NCBI GenBank assembly: GCA_022823055.1
Contig: JAJDXX010000251.1
Coordinates: 1-33,355, forward strand
Length of the DNA: 33,355 nucleotides
Reading direction: 5' to 3'
Origin: Candidatus Binatia bacterium
Lineage (GTDB): Bacteria > Desulfobacterota > Binatia > UBA9968 > JAJDTQ01
Shown here: in pieces, positions 17,505 to 26,168 of the stretch
How positions within the stretch are numbered: position 1 is the first letter of the stretch
Layout of the letters: every line of letters begins with the position of its first letter
Notes under the pieces: generated by a model
Seen by the model: the letters and a program-made list of their open reading frames with translations, nothing else
The model's database searches: none
What the model was told of the DNA's origin: nothing
Translations under genes and position numbers: made by a program

Positions 17505-17536
17505 GACCCGGGCGCCGGCACTTCGGCGCCCGGGTC
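17505..17536. promoter_or_regulatory. Perfect 13-bp GC-rich stem-loop between livK-like and livH-like genes
   Basis: GACCCGGGCGCCG-(GCACTT)-CGGCGCCCGGGTC between the SBP stop (17563) and the permease start (17471). Confidence 0.75.
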
Positions 17537-17562
17537 ACGAAGAAACTAGATCAGAGCGCCGA

Positions 17563-18876
17563 TCAGTCGCACTTGGCGCCCTTCATGCCGCCCTTGACCC
17601 AGTCCGCCGCATTGACCCCTTCCGGCGGGTTCACGCACTCGGCCTTGAACTCCACCACGTCCTTGACCACGATCTCGCCCTTGGCATCGTCCCACTCGGC
17701 ATAGCCCCAGCGGTCCGAGGTGACCGCCTGATGCCCCTTGCCGAGGGACATCTTGACCTTGGCGGCCAAGATGTCGTAGGTGGCGTGCTCCAGCGCCTTG
17801 ATGACCTGATCGGTGGACGGGAACTTGCCGCCGTTGGCCTTCATGGCCGTGTCGTAGGCGTACTTGGCCGCCACGATGCCATCGGCATAGTGATAGGCCG
17901 GCGACGAAGGCGGCTGCTTGTACGCCTTGCGGTATTCGCTCCGGAACCACTTGTTGAGCGGGGTGTCGATACCCTCCGCGTACAATCCGTAGGGACCACG
18001 GGCGAGCTGTCCCGGCGGGAACTTCTTGCCGATCCGGTGGGCCGTTATTTCGCCTACCGTGAAAACGAACGTCTTGCGCTTGAACAGTCCCCTGGCTTTG
18101 CCCTGGGCGATCAAGGCCTCGATGTCGCCGCCCCAGAAGCTCGAGTGCACCACCTTCTGCTTGGCCCTGAGCAGCACCGAGATCTCGGTGCCGTACTGGC
18201 CGGAGAACAGCTTGGGGAACTGCTGCTTATTGGCCGGCTTGAGTTCCGGCGCCAGGGTCTGCACGCCCAGGTTGAAATCGCGCCAGGCATCCTGGCCCCA
18301 GGCGTAGTTCTGGTTGATGCCCATGTAGCCGTCCTTGGCCTCGTTCCGGAGCTTCTTGACGACGTAGTGCGCGGCGCCCACGTTGCCCGCGGTGCTGTGG
18401 TTGATGATGCGGAAGAGGTACTTCGGTTCCTTCACCAGTTCCTCGAAGATGCGCGGCGTGCCGCATACCGTCAGCAGGGTCAGGACCCGCAACTCCTCCA
18501 CCACCCGGGCGATGGCGGCGCAGCTCCCGGAGGAGACGTAGCCGACCACGACGTCCACTCCCTCCTTCTGCACCTTGTTGCGCAGCTCCGTGACCTGCTT
18601 GGTGCCGCCGCCCGACTCGTCGTAGACCACGAGATCGATCTTGCGGCCGGCAAGCCCGACGCTGTTGTAGGGCGCCGGCAGGCTGCCTTCGTTGATGGCG
18701 CGGACCACCAGCTCCACGCCGTTCTTGGACGCGGTGCCGTAGGTCGGCGCGCCGCCCCCGGTAAGGAACGTCGGAACCGCCACCTTGACGGTCTGCGCCG
18801 AAGCGGCGCCCGCCGCCAGCAACACCGCCAAGGCAGCGCCCAACGCCATGAATCTTGTACGGGGAATTGCGTTCAT
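17563..18876 (-). CDS. LivK-type ABC transporter substrate-binding protein
   Basis: MNAIPRTRFMALGAALAVLLAAGAASAQTVKVAVPTFLTGGGAPTYGTASKNGVELVVRAINEG...VDVVVGYVSSGSCAAIARV; signal peptide; start moved to 18876. Confidence 0.92.
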   Translation of the reverse strand: MNAIPRTRFMALGAALAVLLAAGAASAQTVKVAVPTFLTGGGAPTYGTASKNGVELVVRAINEGSLPAPYNSVGLAGRKIDLVVYDESGGGTKQVTELRNKVQKEGVDVVVGYVSSGSCAAIARVVEELRVLTLLTVCGTPRIFEELVKEPKYLFRIINHSTAGNVGAAHYVVKKLRNEAKDGYMGINQNYAWGQDAWRDFNLGVQTLAPELKPANKQQFPKLFSGQYGTEISVLLRAKQKVVHSSFWGGDIEALIAQGKARGLFKRKTFVFTVGEITAHRIGKKFPPGQLARGPYGLYAEGIDTPLNKWFRSEYRKAYKQPPSSPAYHYADGIVAAKYAYDTAMKANGGKFPSTDQVIKALEHATYDILAAKVKMSLGKGHQAVTSDRWGYAEWDDAKGEIVVKDVVEFKAECVNPPEGVNAADWVKGGMKGAKCD

Positions 18877-18976
18877 GTCAGCCTCCCATGTCTCCAAAAT
18901 CGCGGCGGACATGCCGCCGCCACAGGCCGGATACCGGTGAGCCGGGCGCGCCACGCGTTCGCTCGCGGCGGGCCGA

Positions 18977-18999
18977 TTGCGCTATACCGTACAGCGCAA
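18977..18999. promoter_or_regulatory. Inverted repeat, candidate operator between divergent SBP and VOC genes
   Basis: TTGCGCT-ATACCGTAC-AGCGCAA, perfect 7-bp arms, in the 18877-19065 divergent intergenic region. Confidence 0.4.
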
Positions 19000-19065
19000 G
19001 TCACTCTCAAAGCAAGCCCAATGCACCGGCGCGGAACGCGGTTGCCGTCACGGAAGGAAACGCAC

Positions 19066-19686
19066 ATGGCCAAGAACATGACCCAACGAGGCAAGGTCGA
19101 CCTGGAGGGGCTGCACGGTCCCGAGGTCCAGGCGATGAAAGGCATCCAGCCGCCGGCCGACATGCCCTTCCGCATCGGCAACATGAGCCACGCCGTGCTG
19201 GTAGTCCGGGACGTCGACACCTCGGTCCGGTTCTACACCCAGGTGCTCGGCTTCAAGGTTTCCGACGTCTACCCGGAGAGCATGGTGCCGGGCCGGATGG
19301 TGTTCATGCGCTTCAACGAAGACCATCACGGGCTCGGCGTCATCGGCCAGGCCGGCGAGGCTTCCGCGGGACGGGAACTGCACCATCTGGCCTTCGAGGT
19401 CCCCACCCTCGACGACGTCTTCCGCGCCCGGGAGCACCTCGAGAAGCACGGCGTGCCCATCGATTTCCACGGCCGCCGTCGCGCCGGCTGCCAGGTGTCG
19501 GTGGAGTTCCGCGACCCGGACGGCCACAGCCTGGAGATATTCTGGGGGCTCGACCAGGTGGAATGGGACGGCGAGGCGCGCCCGCCCGAGGAATGGGCGC
19601 CGAGACCTTCGCTCGAAGAGGCGCTCGACGAGGCGCCGCCGGGACAGGACACCACCCTCGCCGATCCGGCCCTGCGGCGGAACTAG
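19066..19686 (+). CDS. VOC (glyoxalase/dioxygenase superfamily) protein
   Basis: MAKNMTQRGKVDLEG...MSHAVLVVRDVDTSVRFYTQVLGFKVSDVYPE...HHLAFEVPTLDDVFRAREHLEKHGV...VEFRDPDGHSLEIFWGLDQ; ATG 19066 after GGAAGGAAA. Confidence 0.88.
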   Translation: MAKNMTQRGKVDLEGLHGPEVQAMKGIQPPADMPFRIGNMSHAVLVVRDVDTSVRFYTQVLGFKVSDVYPESMVPGRMVFMRFNEDHHGLGVIGQAGEASAGRELHHLAFEVPTLDDVFRAREHLEKHGVPIDFHGRRRAGCQVSVEFRDPDGHSLEIFWGLDQVEWDGEARPPEEWAPRPSLEEALDEAPPGQDTTLADPALRRN

Positions 19687-19732
19687 CCGGCGGCCGCCGC
19701 GGGCGATCGGGAAAAGCGCGTTACCGGTACGA

Positions 19733-22309
19733 CTACCAGCTCATGTTGGCGCTCAGCATGACGCCCTGGTTGTTCGAGCCGCCGGCCGGATCGTTGTGCA
19801 CCCCTTCCAGGCTCATCGTGACCCTCGACCCCGCCTTGAACTGCCCGCCCACGCTCAGCCGCCGTGTCCCCGCGCCGGAGAGCGACACGTCGGTGTAGGG
19901 CGTCAGCACGCCCCGGCCGCCCCACACGGCGCCGAAACCATAAGCGACGCGCGCATGGACGCGCCCCGTTCGATCCTCCCCCGCCAACCCGCCGACCCCG
20001 TTGTTCCACAACCGTTGCACGCCCCCCGCCGCCTGGCCCCACGCCGGCCGCAGGCTCACCGCGAACCCCAGCCCCGCCTCCCGCGGATCAAGCCGCACCA
20101 GCCCGCTCACCCCCCACTCCTCGTAATCTTCGCCGTGGGCGAACAAAGTCCGCGCCCGCCCTTCCACCGTCAGCCCCAACGCCGCGTCCGTAAAGCGCAG
20201 CCCGCCCCCGGTCTCGACACCGCTGCCCGTGTCCCCGTCCCCGCCGTCGTAGCGCATCCCCACCTCGATCGACGGCGTGAACGTCGCCCCCGACGCAAGT
20301 TTCCGCTCGTGCACCCCTTCCAGCATCAGCCGCTGCCGGCTGGCGCTCAACTTCGTTTCCTCAAGATTCCCGGACCCTTCGATCTCCGCCCACGAAAACG
20401 CCGTCTCGGCTTTCACCCGCAGGCTCGTGGTCCCACCCCCGATCAACTCATCGCTGGATACCAGAGGCCCGTTCACTCCCGCCGCCACCATCCGTTGCGT
20501 CAGGTCGCTAGCTTGGGTGCCCCCCGATTCATCGATCTCAACCTCCCCCCGGCCATAGCCACCCGTGGCCCAAAGGTTCATCCCACCCGGCGCCTGCCAG
20601 CCCACATACGGGTTGACGCTCGTCAGCGTGGTCGCGAACTCGCCCATCGCCCCGGAGGACGTGTAATCCACGGTCCCTCGCGCCCATCCCAGCGACACCC
20701 CCGCCAGCAGGTCCTCGCTCAACCGGGTGTCCACCCCGAGGTTGGCGCTCACCACGTTGCCGTCATAGTCCATAGTCTCCGGGTTGCCGCCGGAGAAGTC
20801 GCGGTAGCCGCCGCTTCCCCAGAACGCCAGGTTCCCCAGCAGGCCACCGGTGCCCGCCGCGGTGAGCGGCAGGGTGAAGGAGGAGCCCGCGAGCAGCCGG
20901 CCGAGGTTGAACGTGCCGTTCCGCAGCGCGCGCGCGTTTGTCAGAAGAACATCGGAGAACGTGGAGGCGCCGCCGAGCTTGAACCCCTGGGCCGGCGGTG
21001 TGCCGGAGGTGGCCTGCTGGATGCGGTCCGAGACGGCATCCACCGTGCTGGCGGTCATGGCCCGAATGACCTGGGGCAGCACCGTCTTGACGGCATTGTT
21101 TTGCCGCGCGGTCACCACGTTGGGTGAATTCTGGTAAAAACCCGATCCGACGATGAAGTTGAGTGGACGTGTTCCGCCTTGCCCCTCGACCGCACCCGTG
21201 AACACTCTTGCATAGCCTGTCTTGGGAATCTCGGCGCTGTCGGTGTCGTCCGTGGGATCGTCGAAGTGGTATTGCCAGAAGTCGCCCTCCGGGCCGCTGT
21301 CCGCCGCGCGGAAAACCTGATCCGCAATGCGTTCCCCGGTCACGGCGTCCACGGAAATTCCCGGCTGTCGCAGCTCGAATCGGTCCGGATTTGCGCCGTG
21401 GAACAGGATCGTGTTGGTGATGCGATCTATGACATAGAGGTACACGTTACCGTGTCGCCAGGGCCCGTTCGGATCCCGCAGGGCGAGGAATGCCTCCGCG
21501 CTAGCGGCCGCATCTCCGCTCTGCAGGAGTTCGATAATGTAGTTCCCCGCTCCCGTGACGAAGGCCTTCAACGTTCCGCGGTCCACCACGTCCCGCGCGG
21601 TAATGGCCGGGTCGCCATGGTCGATTTGTTCCGAAGCCAACGGAAACAAGTGAGACTCGCCAAGATCGAACCCGGCAAGCGCCACGAAGGGGAGCCCTCC
21701 ATAGGCGGTCGAGACATAGGCACTGGCATAGCCGGCGGCGCCGGGTACGGCGCTGGTCGCATCGAACGGGGAGTCCGGCTCTTGGGACAATGTGGCGATG
21801 AAGGCGGCTTGAGCGCAGCCGGCGACGGCGGGGTCGGGAGACGTCAAGTCAGCCAGAACGGTTTGGGGAACTCCCAGCGCGGAAAGGATCGCTGCATAGA
21901 TCGACGGGTGGAGTCGCCTGCCCGTCAGTGTCATGTCTTTCGTATGCAGGAACAGCCTGCCGTCGGCCGACAGTACCACGACGTAGGTGGAACCGGCCCG
22001 CCAAAGGCTCCCCTCTTGTCTCAGGAGACACGAGAAGTACAGGAACGGCCCGAGATCCACCGACTCGTTCTGCTCCCTGAATTGCGCCGTCACAGCCAGA
22101 GCGAAGTCCCTCAGACTGCCGCCGTCTTCCACCTGTTGCGCCGTCACGGGTGGGGCCGGAGGAGGAGTCACGCCGGCAGGGAGCGGACAAGCCTCTCCCG
22201 TCTGCGCCACTGCGTGGCGCGCATCCGAAAGGACGCCGGCCAGCACGAGCACGCCGACACAGAGAATCATGGATGTGGAGGCAAACCACCTTCCGGTTAC
22301 CATAAACAA
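19733..22309 (-). CDS. Autotransporter with N-terminal Cache-like domains and C-terminal beta-barrel
   Basis: 858 aa; signal peptide; two Cache-like segments (about 45-145 and 240-400; ...GYARVFTGAVEGQGGTRPLNFIVGSGFYQ); barrel from FWGSGGYRDFSGGNPETMDYDGNVVSANLGVDTRLSEDLLAGVSLGWARG to terminal ...MLSANMSW. Confidence 0.82.
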   Translation of the reverse strand: MFMVTGRWFASTSMILCVGVLVLAGVLSDARHAVAQTGEACPLPAGVTPPPAPPVTAQQVEDGGSLRDFALAVTAQFREQNESVDLGPFLYFSCLLRQEGSLWRAGSTYVVVLSADGRLFLHTKDMTLTGRRLHPSIYAAILSALGVPQTVLADLTSPDPAVAGCAQAAFIATLSQEPDSPFDATSAVPGAAGYASAYVSTAYGGLPFVALAGFDLGESHLFPLASEQIDHGDPAITARDVVDRGTLKAFVTGAGNYIIELLQSGDAAASAEAFLALRDPNGPWRHGNVYLYVIDRITNTILFHGANPDRFELRQPGISVDAVTGERIADQVFRAADSGPEGDFWQYHFDDPTDDTDSAEIPKTGYARVFTGAVEGQGGTRPLNFIVGSGFYQNSPNVVTARQNNAVKTVLPQVIRAMTASTVDAVSDRIQQATSGTPPAQGFKLGGASTFSDVLLTNARALRNGTFNLGRLLAGSSFTLPLTAAGTGGLLGNLAFWGSGGYRDFSGGNPETMDYDGNVVSANLGVDTRLSEDLLAGVSLGWARGTVDYTSSGAMGEFATTLTSVNPYVGWQAPGGMNLWATGGYGRGEVEIDESGGTQASDLTQRMVAAGVNGPLVSSDELIGGGTTSLRVKAETAFSWAEIEGSGNLEETKLSASRQRLMLEGVHERKLASGATFTPSIEVGMRYDGGDGDTGSGVETGGGLRFTDAALGLTVEGRARTLFAHGEDYEEWGVSGLVRLDPREAGLGFAVSLRPAWGQAAGGVQRLWNNGVGGLAGEDRTGRVHARVAYGFGAVWGGRGVLTPYTDVSLSGAGTRRLSVGGQFKAGSRVTMSLEGVHNDPAGGSNNQGVMLSANMSW

Positions 22310-22361
22310 AGCTCCTCCTGATTGGAAAACGTATCAGTCCGCAACCGAGTTCGTGCGAATC

Positions 22362-22384
22362 GTACGCTACAGTACAGCGTACTG
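22362..22384. promoter_or_regulatory. Overlapping inverted repeats, candidate operator upstream of the Cache-autotransporter gene
   Basis: GTACGCT(62-68)-N7-AGCGTAC(76-82) and CAGTAC(70-75)-N3-GTACTG(79-84), about 55-75 bp upstream of the start codon. Confidence 0.4.
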
Positions 22385-22412
22385 CGCTCTTGAGGCAACG
22401 TTTCCAGGAGGA

Positions 22413-23258
22413 TCAGGCGGTGCCCGGTTGGCGGGATGTCGCCATGACACCCGCTCGTTCGTCGCCCGGATTGACGATGAACGCTTCGCCACGGGTGAAG
22501 AAGTCGCGCACTAGGGCGACGAACCGTTCGGGTTGGTCCACCTCGATGTTGTGGCCGGCGTCGTAAACGTAGACCAGCTTGGCATGGGGAATCTCCCGCG
22601 CCAGGAGCTGCCCGCTCTCGGGCGGCATCATGCCGTCCTTGGTGCCCTGCAACACGAGGGTCTGTTGCTCGATCTCGGGCAACCGGGCCACGAGCGCCTC
22701 ATCGAGTCCGATGGAATTGTGGTAGTAGTTGGCCCATCGCCGGCTTTCGGCAAGCTCTTCGGGCGTCTTCTCACCCGGCGGAATCCGTTCCGGGTGCGCG
22801 AACATCCGGCTTCGCATCTCTTCCGGGCTGCCCGCCGGCTTCTGCGGGATGTGCGGCGGACGGAAGCCCGACGGGCACTGGAGGACGGCGGAGCTTATTT
22901 TCTCGGGGTGACGTACGGTGACCCACGCCGACAGGAACCCGCCGAAGGACTGGCCGATCAGGTCGCAAGGCCCGCCGATCACCGAATCCACGAACTCGCC
23001 GGCGAGATCGGCGAGCGCCGGCATGGTGTCGAGATCCTCATGGGCCGGGGTCCCGTCGAAGCCGGGGGCGACCATCATGTGGATCCGGTGATCGCGCGAC
23101 AGCTCGTCCAGGGCGTAAGTGAAGCGGATGCCGCCCGCGCTGTGCAAGTACAGCACGGGCGGCCCCTCGCCGGCGACATGGTAGGTCACCGGGCCGGACG
23201 GAAGGTCGGCGGTGTGTCTCTCAAAGGGCTCACCCGCGTGCCCCGATGTCTTCATCAT
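22413..23258 (-). CDS. Alpha/beta hydrolase
   Basis: 281 aa; VLYLHSAGGIRFTYALDELS, nucleophile elbow LIGQSFGGFLS, C-terminal GHNIEVDQPERF. Confidence 0.9.
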   Translation of the reverse strand: MMKTSGHAGEPFERHTADLPSGPVTYHVAGEGPPVLYLHSAGGIRFTYALDELSRDHRIHMMVAPGFDGTPAHEDLDTMPALADLAGEFVDSVIGGPCDLIGQSFGGFLSAWVTVRHPEKISSAVLQCPSGFRPPHIPQKPAGSPEEMRSRMFAHPERIPPGEKTPEELAESRRWANYYHNSIGLDEALVARLPEIEQQTLVLQGTKDGMMPPESGQLLAREIPHAKLVYVYDAGHNIEVDQPERFVALVRDFFTRGEAFIVNPGDERAGVMATSRQPGTA

Positions 23259-23297
23259 GATTGTCTCTCCGGTCCGGCCCCCGTCGCCACCGGCCTG

Positions 23298-24329
23298 CTA
23301 CTTCTCGCGCAGGGCGGCGCGGAACGTCTTCGAAAGCCGCGCTTCGTTCTGCATCCGCCAGTCAAAAGGCACGTCGACGACCTTCTTCCCCTGTATGTAG
23401 TTGTACATGTAGCCGCTCTTCGAGCTGACCAGCGAATAGCCGCGGACGTCGTGTATGGTCTTCTGCCCGGCCGGCGACACCACCCAGTAGCCCCACAGTT
23501 TGGCGATGTTAGGCGCCTTGGCGTCCTTCACGATGTACGCTCCACGGGAGCCGAAGATGATCGTGTCCACGTCCGGATGCTTCACCGGAGCGCCCTTGGC
23601 GATCTCGGCCCAGGCATCGGTGCCGAGACCGACGGCGAATTCACCGCCGATGATCCGCGAGCGCACGTCGGGATACCGGGCCAGCATCTTGACCTCCTGT
23701 TGCCGCAGCAGGGCCTCCAGGTACTTCTTCGCGTTCTCCTCGCCCCAGGCATAGGTGTAGTGCACCCAGGGAGCCGGCGAACGCGGCATGGCGATCCGAC
23801 CCTTCCATTTCGGGTCGAGCAGGTCGTTGTAGTTCTTGGGCTCGTCGGCAGGCTTCACCAGGTTGGTATTGATGGTCATCAGGGTGAGATAACCGTCATG
23901 CGTCTTGATGCCGTACTCGCCCTCCATCAGGCTCTTGGGCAGGCCGAACTCGCCCGACCAGTCGAACTTGACGATGGCGTCGCCCTCGATCAGCGCGCGC
24001 GGGCTCGATGTCCAGAACACGTCGAGCCCCGTCGGCACGTTGTTCTTGAGGGCGCGGATGACCTCCACCCGCTTGCGCGTATGGCGGCCACCGATCTGAT
24101 TGAGCTTGATGTTGGTGCCATAGAACGAGTTGAACCCCTTGTTCATCATCTGGACCTGGCGGGGGTTCATGGTGGTGCCGAAGACGGTGGCCTCGCCTTC
24201 GGCCTGTGCCGGCTTGAGGAGCTTCTTAACCGCATCCGGCAGATCCGCGCCGGCAGCCATCGCCGGTACGCCGAACAACACTGCCGCCGTGGCGAGCAGC
24301 CCTACCCAAGTCGTGAGCATCCTTTTCAT
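23298..24329 (-). CDS. Fe3+/spermidine-type ABC transporter extracellular substrate-binding protein
   Basis: Signal MKRMLTTWVGLLATAAVLFGVPAMAAG; FNSFYGTNIKLNQIGG...GDAIVKFDWSGEFGLP...YNDLLDPKWKGRIAMPRS. Confidence 0.88.
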   Translation of the reverse strand: MKRMLTTWVGLLATAAVLFGVPAMAAGADLPDAVKKLLKPAQAEGEATVFGTTMNPRQVQMMNKGFNSFYGTNIKLNQIGGRHTRKRVEVIRALKNNVPTGLDVFWTSSPRALIEGDAIVKFDWSGEFGLPKSLMEGEYGIKTHDGYLTLMTINTNLVKPADEPKNYNDLLDPKWKGRIAMPRSPAPWVHYTYAWGEENAKKYLEALLRQQEVKMLARYPDVRSRIIGGEFAVGLGTDAWAEIAKGAPVKHPDVDTIIFGSRGAYIVKDAKAPNIAKLWGYWVVSPAGQKTIHDVRGYSLVSSKSGYMYNYIQGKKVVDVPFDWRMQNEARLSKTFRAALREK

Positions 24330-24386
24330 TTTCTCGCTCCTTTCCTTGTTGGCCAGGGTATTTCCGGTCCTCCCACCGGAATCCGT

Positions 24387-26168
24387 TCAACTGCCGTACT
24401 CGAGCCTTCGCTTGCGGGTCGTTCTTGCAAGTTCGCCCATCCAGCCGGACAGCCGGCTCAGCAGACCATCGCGCCGCGCGACATCGTGGCCGCGGATCTC
24501 CTGCATCCCGGTCATGCGCCGTGCGAACAGCGCCAGGATGGCGAGAATGAAGATCATGTAGAACGCGACCGCCGCCGCGGCGTTCTGCTCGCCGTTGGTC
24601 TGGAGATTGAAGATCAGGGTGGCGACGACCTCGGAGTTTCCGGTGTTCATCACCAGCGGCAGGGTGAGGTCGCGCGCGGAGAGCATGCCCACCATCAGCG
24701 CGGAATAGAAGATCGCCGGCGCCATCAAGGGAAGAAAGATGCGCCGGAAGGTTTCGAGCATGGAGACGCCGGACACGTAGGCGGCCTCGTCGAGCTCGAA
24801 GTGGATCTGCAGGGAAGCCGCATTCATGGTCCGGGTGCAGTAGGCGAGCATGCGGGTTCCCATGGCGATGGCTACGAGCCAGATGGTCCCGAACAACGGC
24901 AACCAGTGGTACATTTCGATGCCGATGAACTGGAACGCGACCCCCGTCACGATGGTAGGCACCGCCGGTGCCAGGAACACGATGTTGTCGGCCCAGCGGG
25001 CCACGCGGTTGCGGCTGCGCGTGACCACCCACGTGACGCTGGTGGCCAGCGATGCGGCCACGACGATGGCCCCCGCCATCAGGATCAGCGTATGGCGCAG
25101 CGGCTCGCCGATCCACGCCAGCGCGTCGCGGAAGCTGTCGAGGCTGATGGTATCCAGAGCGGCGATGGAGGGGGGTTGAAAGAAGGGCACCAGCGCCACC
25201 CAAATGATGGTAATGACCGGAATCCCGATGCTCACCATCACCCAGACGCTAACCCAGCAATAGGCGGCCCAGCGCCAACGCCCCAGCGGTTGCGGCGCCG
25301 AGGCCCGCACCTTGCCGCCCACCACCGCGTATTTCCGCGCCTGTTTCAGGAATCGCGCGTAGAACAGGATGGCCACGCCACAGATGGCGAACAAGACGAC
25401 GCCTGCCGCGCCCGCGAAGCCCAGGTTGGGCGGACCGTCCGACTCCGCGATGGCGTCGTAGATCCACAGGACCAGCACGTCGCCGGGCATGCCGATGATG
25501 GCGACGAAGTCGAACATCTCGACACCGAGCACGAAATAGAAGATGCACACCGCCACCATGCTGGGGCCCAGCAGCGGCAGCACGATGCGGCATACCGTGT
25601 AGGTCTTGGACACGCCGCTGACCCAGGCCGCCTCCTCCAACGACGCATCGAGGTTTCGGAAGGCCGGCAGCATCATGAAAACCCCGCCCGGGACCAGCAC
25701 GATGCCTTGCAGAAAGCAGATCCAGGACACTTGGTAGACATCGAACAGCGCGCCGCCCGTGAACTTGGTCATGCCGAAGAGCGTGTTGACCAACCCCGAG
25801 GTAGGATTGAACAGCCACACGTAGGACATGGCGGTGATGAAACCGGGGATCGCAAGCTTGGCCGTCAGCAGCGTGAAAAGGCCGGTGCGGTAGCGGAAGT
25901 CCGTGCGCGCCAGGAGCCATGTGAAGGGAAAGGCGAATACGAACATCCAGAAGACGGTGCCGACGCCAAGGAGGGCGGTCCTCCCGGTGACCCCGACGAG
26001 GTGCTTCTGGGTGAGCAACTCGACGTAGTTGGCGAACGTGTACTGTCCTTCGACATCCTGGTCGGCGAAGCTGGTGAGGATATTGCCGAAGACCGTGACG
26101 CACACCAGCACCAGGCCGGAAATGGCGAGCAGGTAGACCCAGCTTATACCGAGGAGTCTAGCTCGCAC
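24387..26168 (-). CDS. Fe3+-type ABC transporter fused permease (FbpB-like)
   Basis: 593 aa with two permease halves; EEAAWVSGVSKTYTVCRIVLPLLGPSM and DEAAYVSGVSMLETFRRIFLPLMAPAI EAA loops. Confidence 0.93.
   Translation of the reverse strand: MRARLLGISWVYLLAISGLVLVCVTVFGNILTSFADQDVEGQYTFANYVELLTQKHLVGVTGRTALLGVGTVFWMFVFAFPFTWLLARTDFRYRTGLFTLLTAKLAIPGFITAMSYVWLFNPTSGLVNTLFGMTKFTGGALFDVYQVSWICFLQGIVLVPGGVFMMLPAFRNLDASLEEAAWVSGVSKTYTVCRIVLPLLGPSMVAVCIFYFVLGVEMFDFVAIIGMPGDVLVLWIYDAIAESDGPPNLGFAGAAGVVLFAICGVAILFYARFLKQARKYAVVGGKVRASAPQPLGRWRWAAYCWVSVWVMVSIGIPVITIIWVALVPFFQPPSIAALDTISLDSFRDALAWIGEPLRHTLILMAGAIVVAASLATSVTWVVTRSRNRVARWADNIVFLAPAVPTIVTGVAFQFIGIEMYHWLPLFGTIWLVAIAMGTRMLAYCTRTMNAASLQIHFELDEAAYVSGVSMLETFRRIFLPLMAPAIFYSALMVGMLSARDLTLPLVMNTGNSEVVATLIFNLQTNGEQNAAAAVAFYMIFILAILALFARRMTGMQEIRGHDVARRDGLLSRLSGWMGELARTTRKRRLEYGS

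Noticed and set aside
17731-19686. 651-aa plus-strand ORF as one protein
   Set aside because: Only the part from ATG 19066 (VOC protein) is real; the upstream part is antisense to the LivK-like gene.
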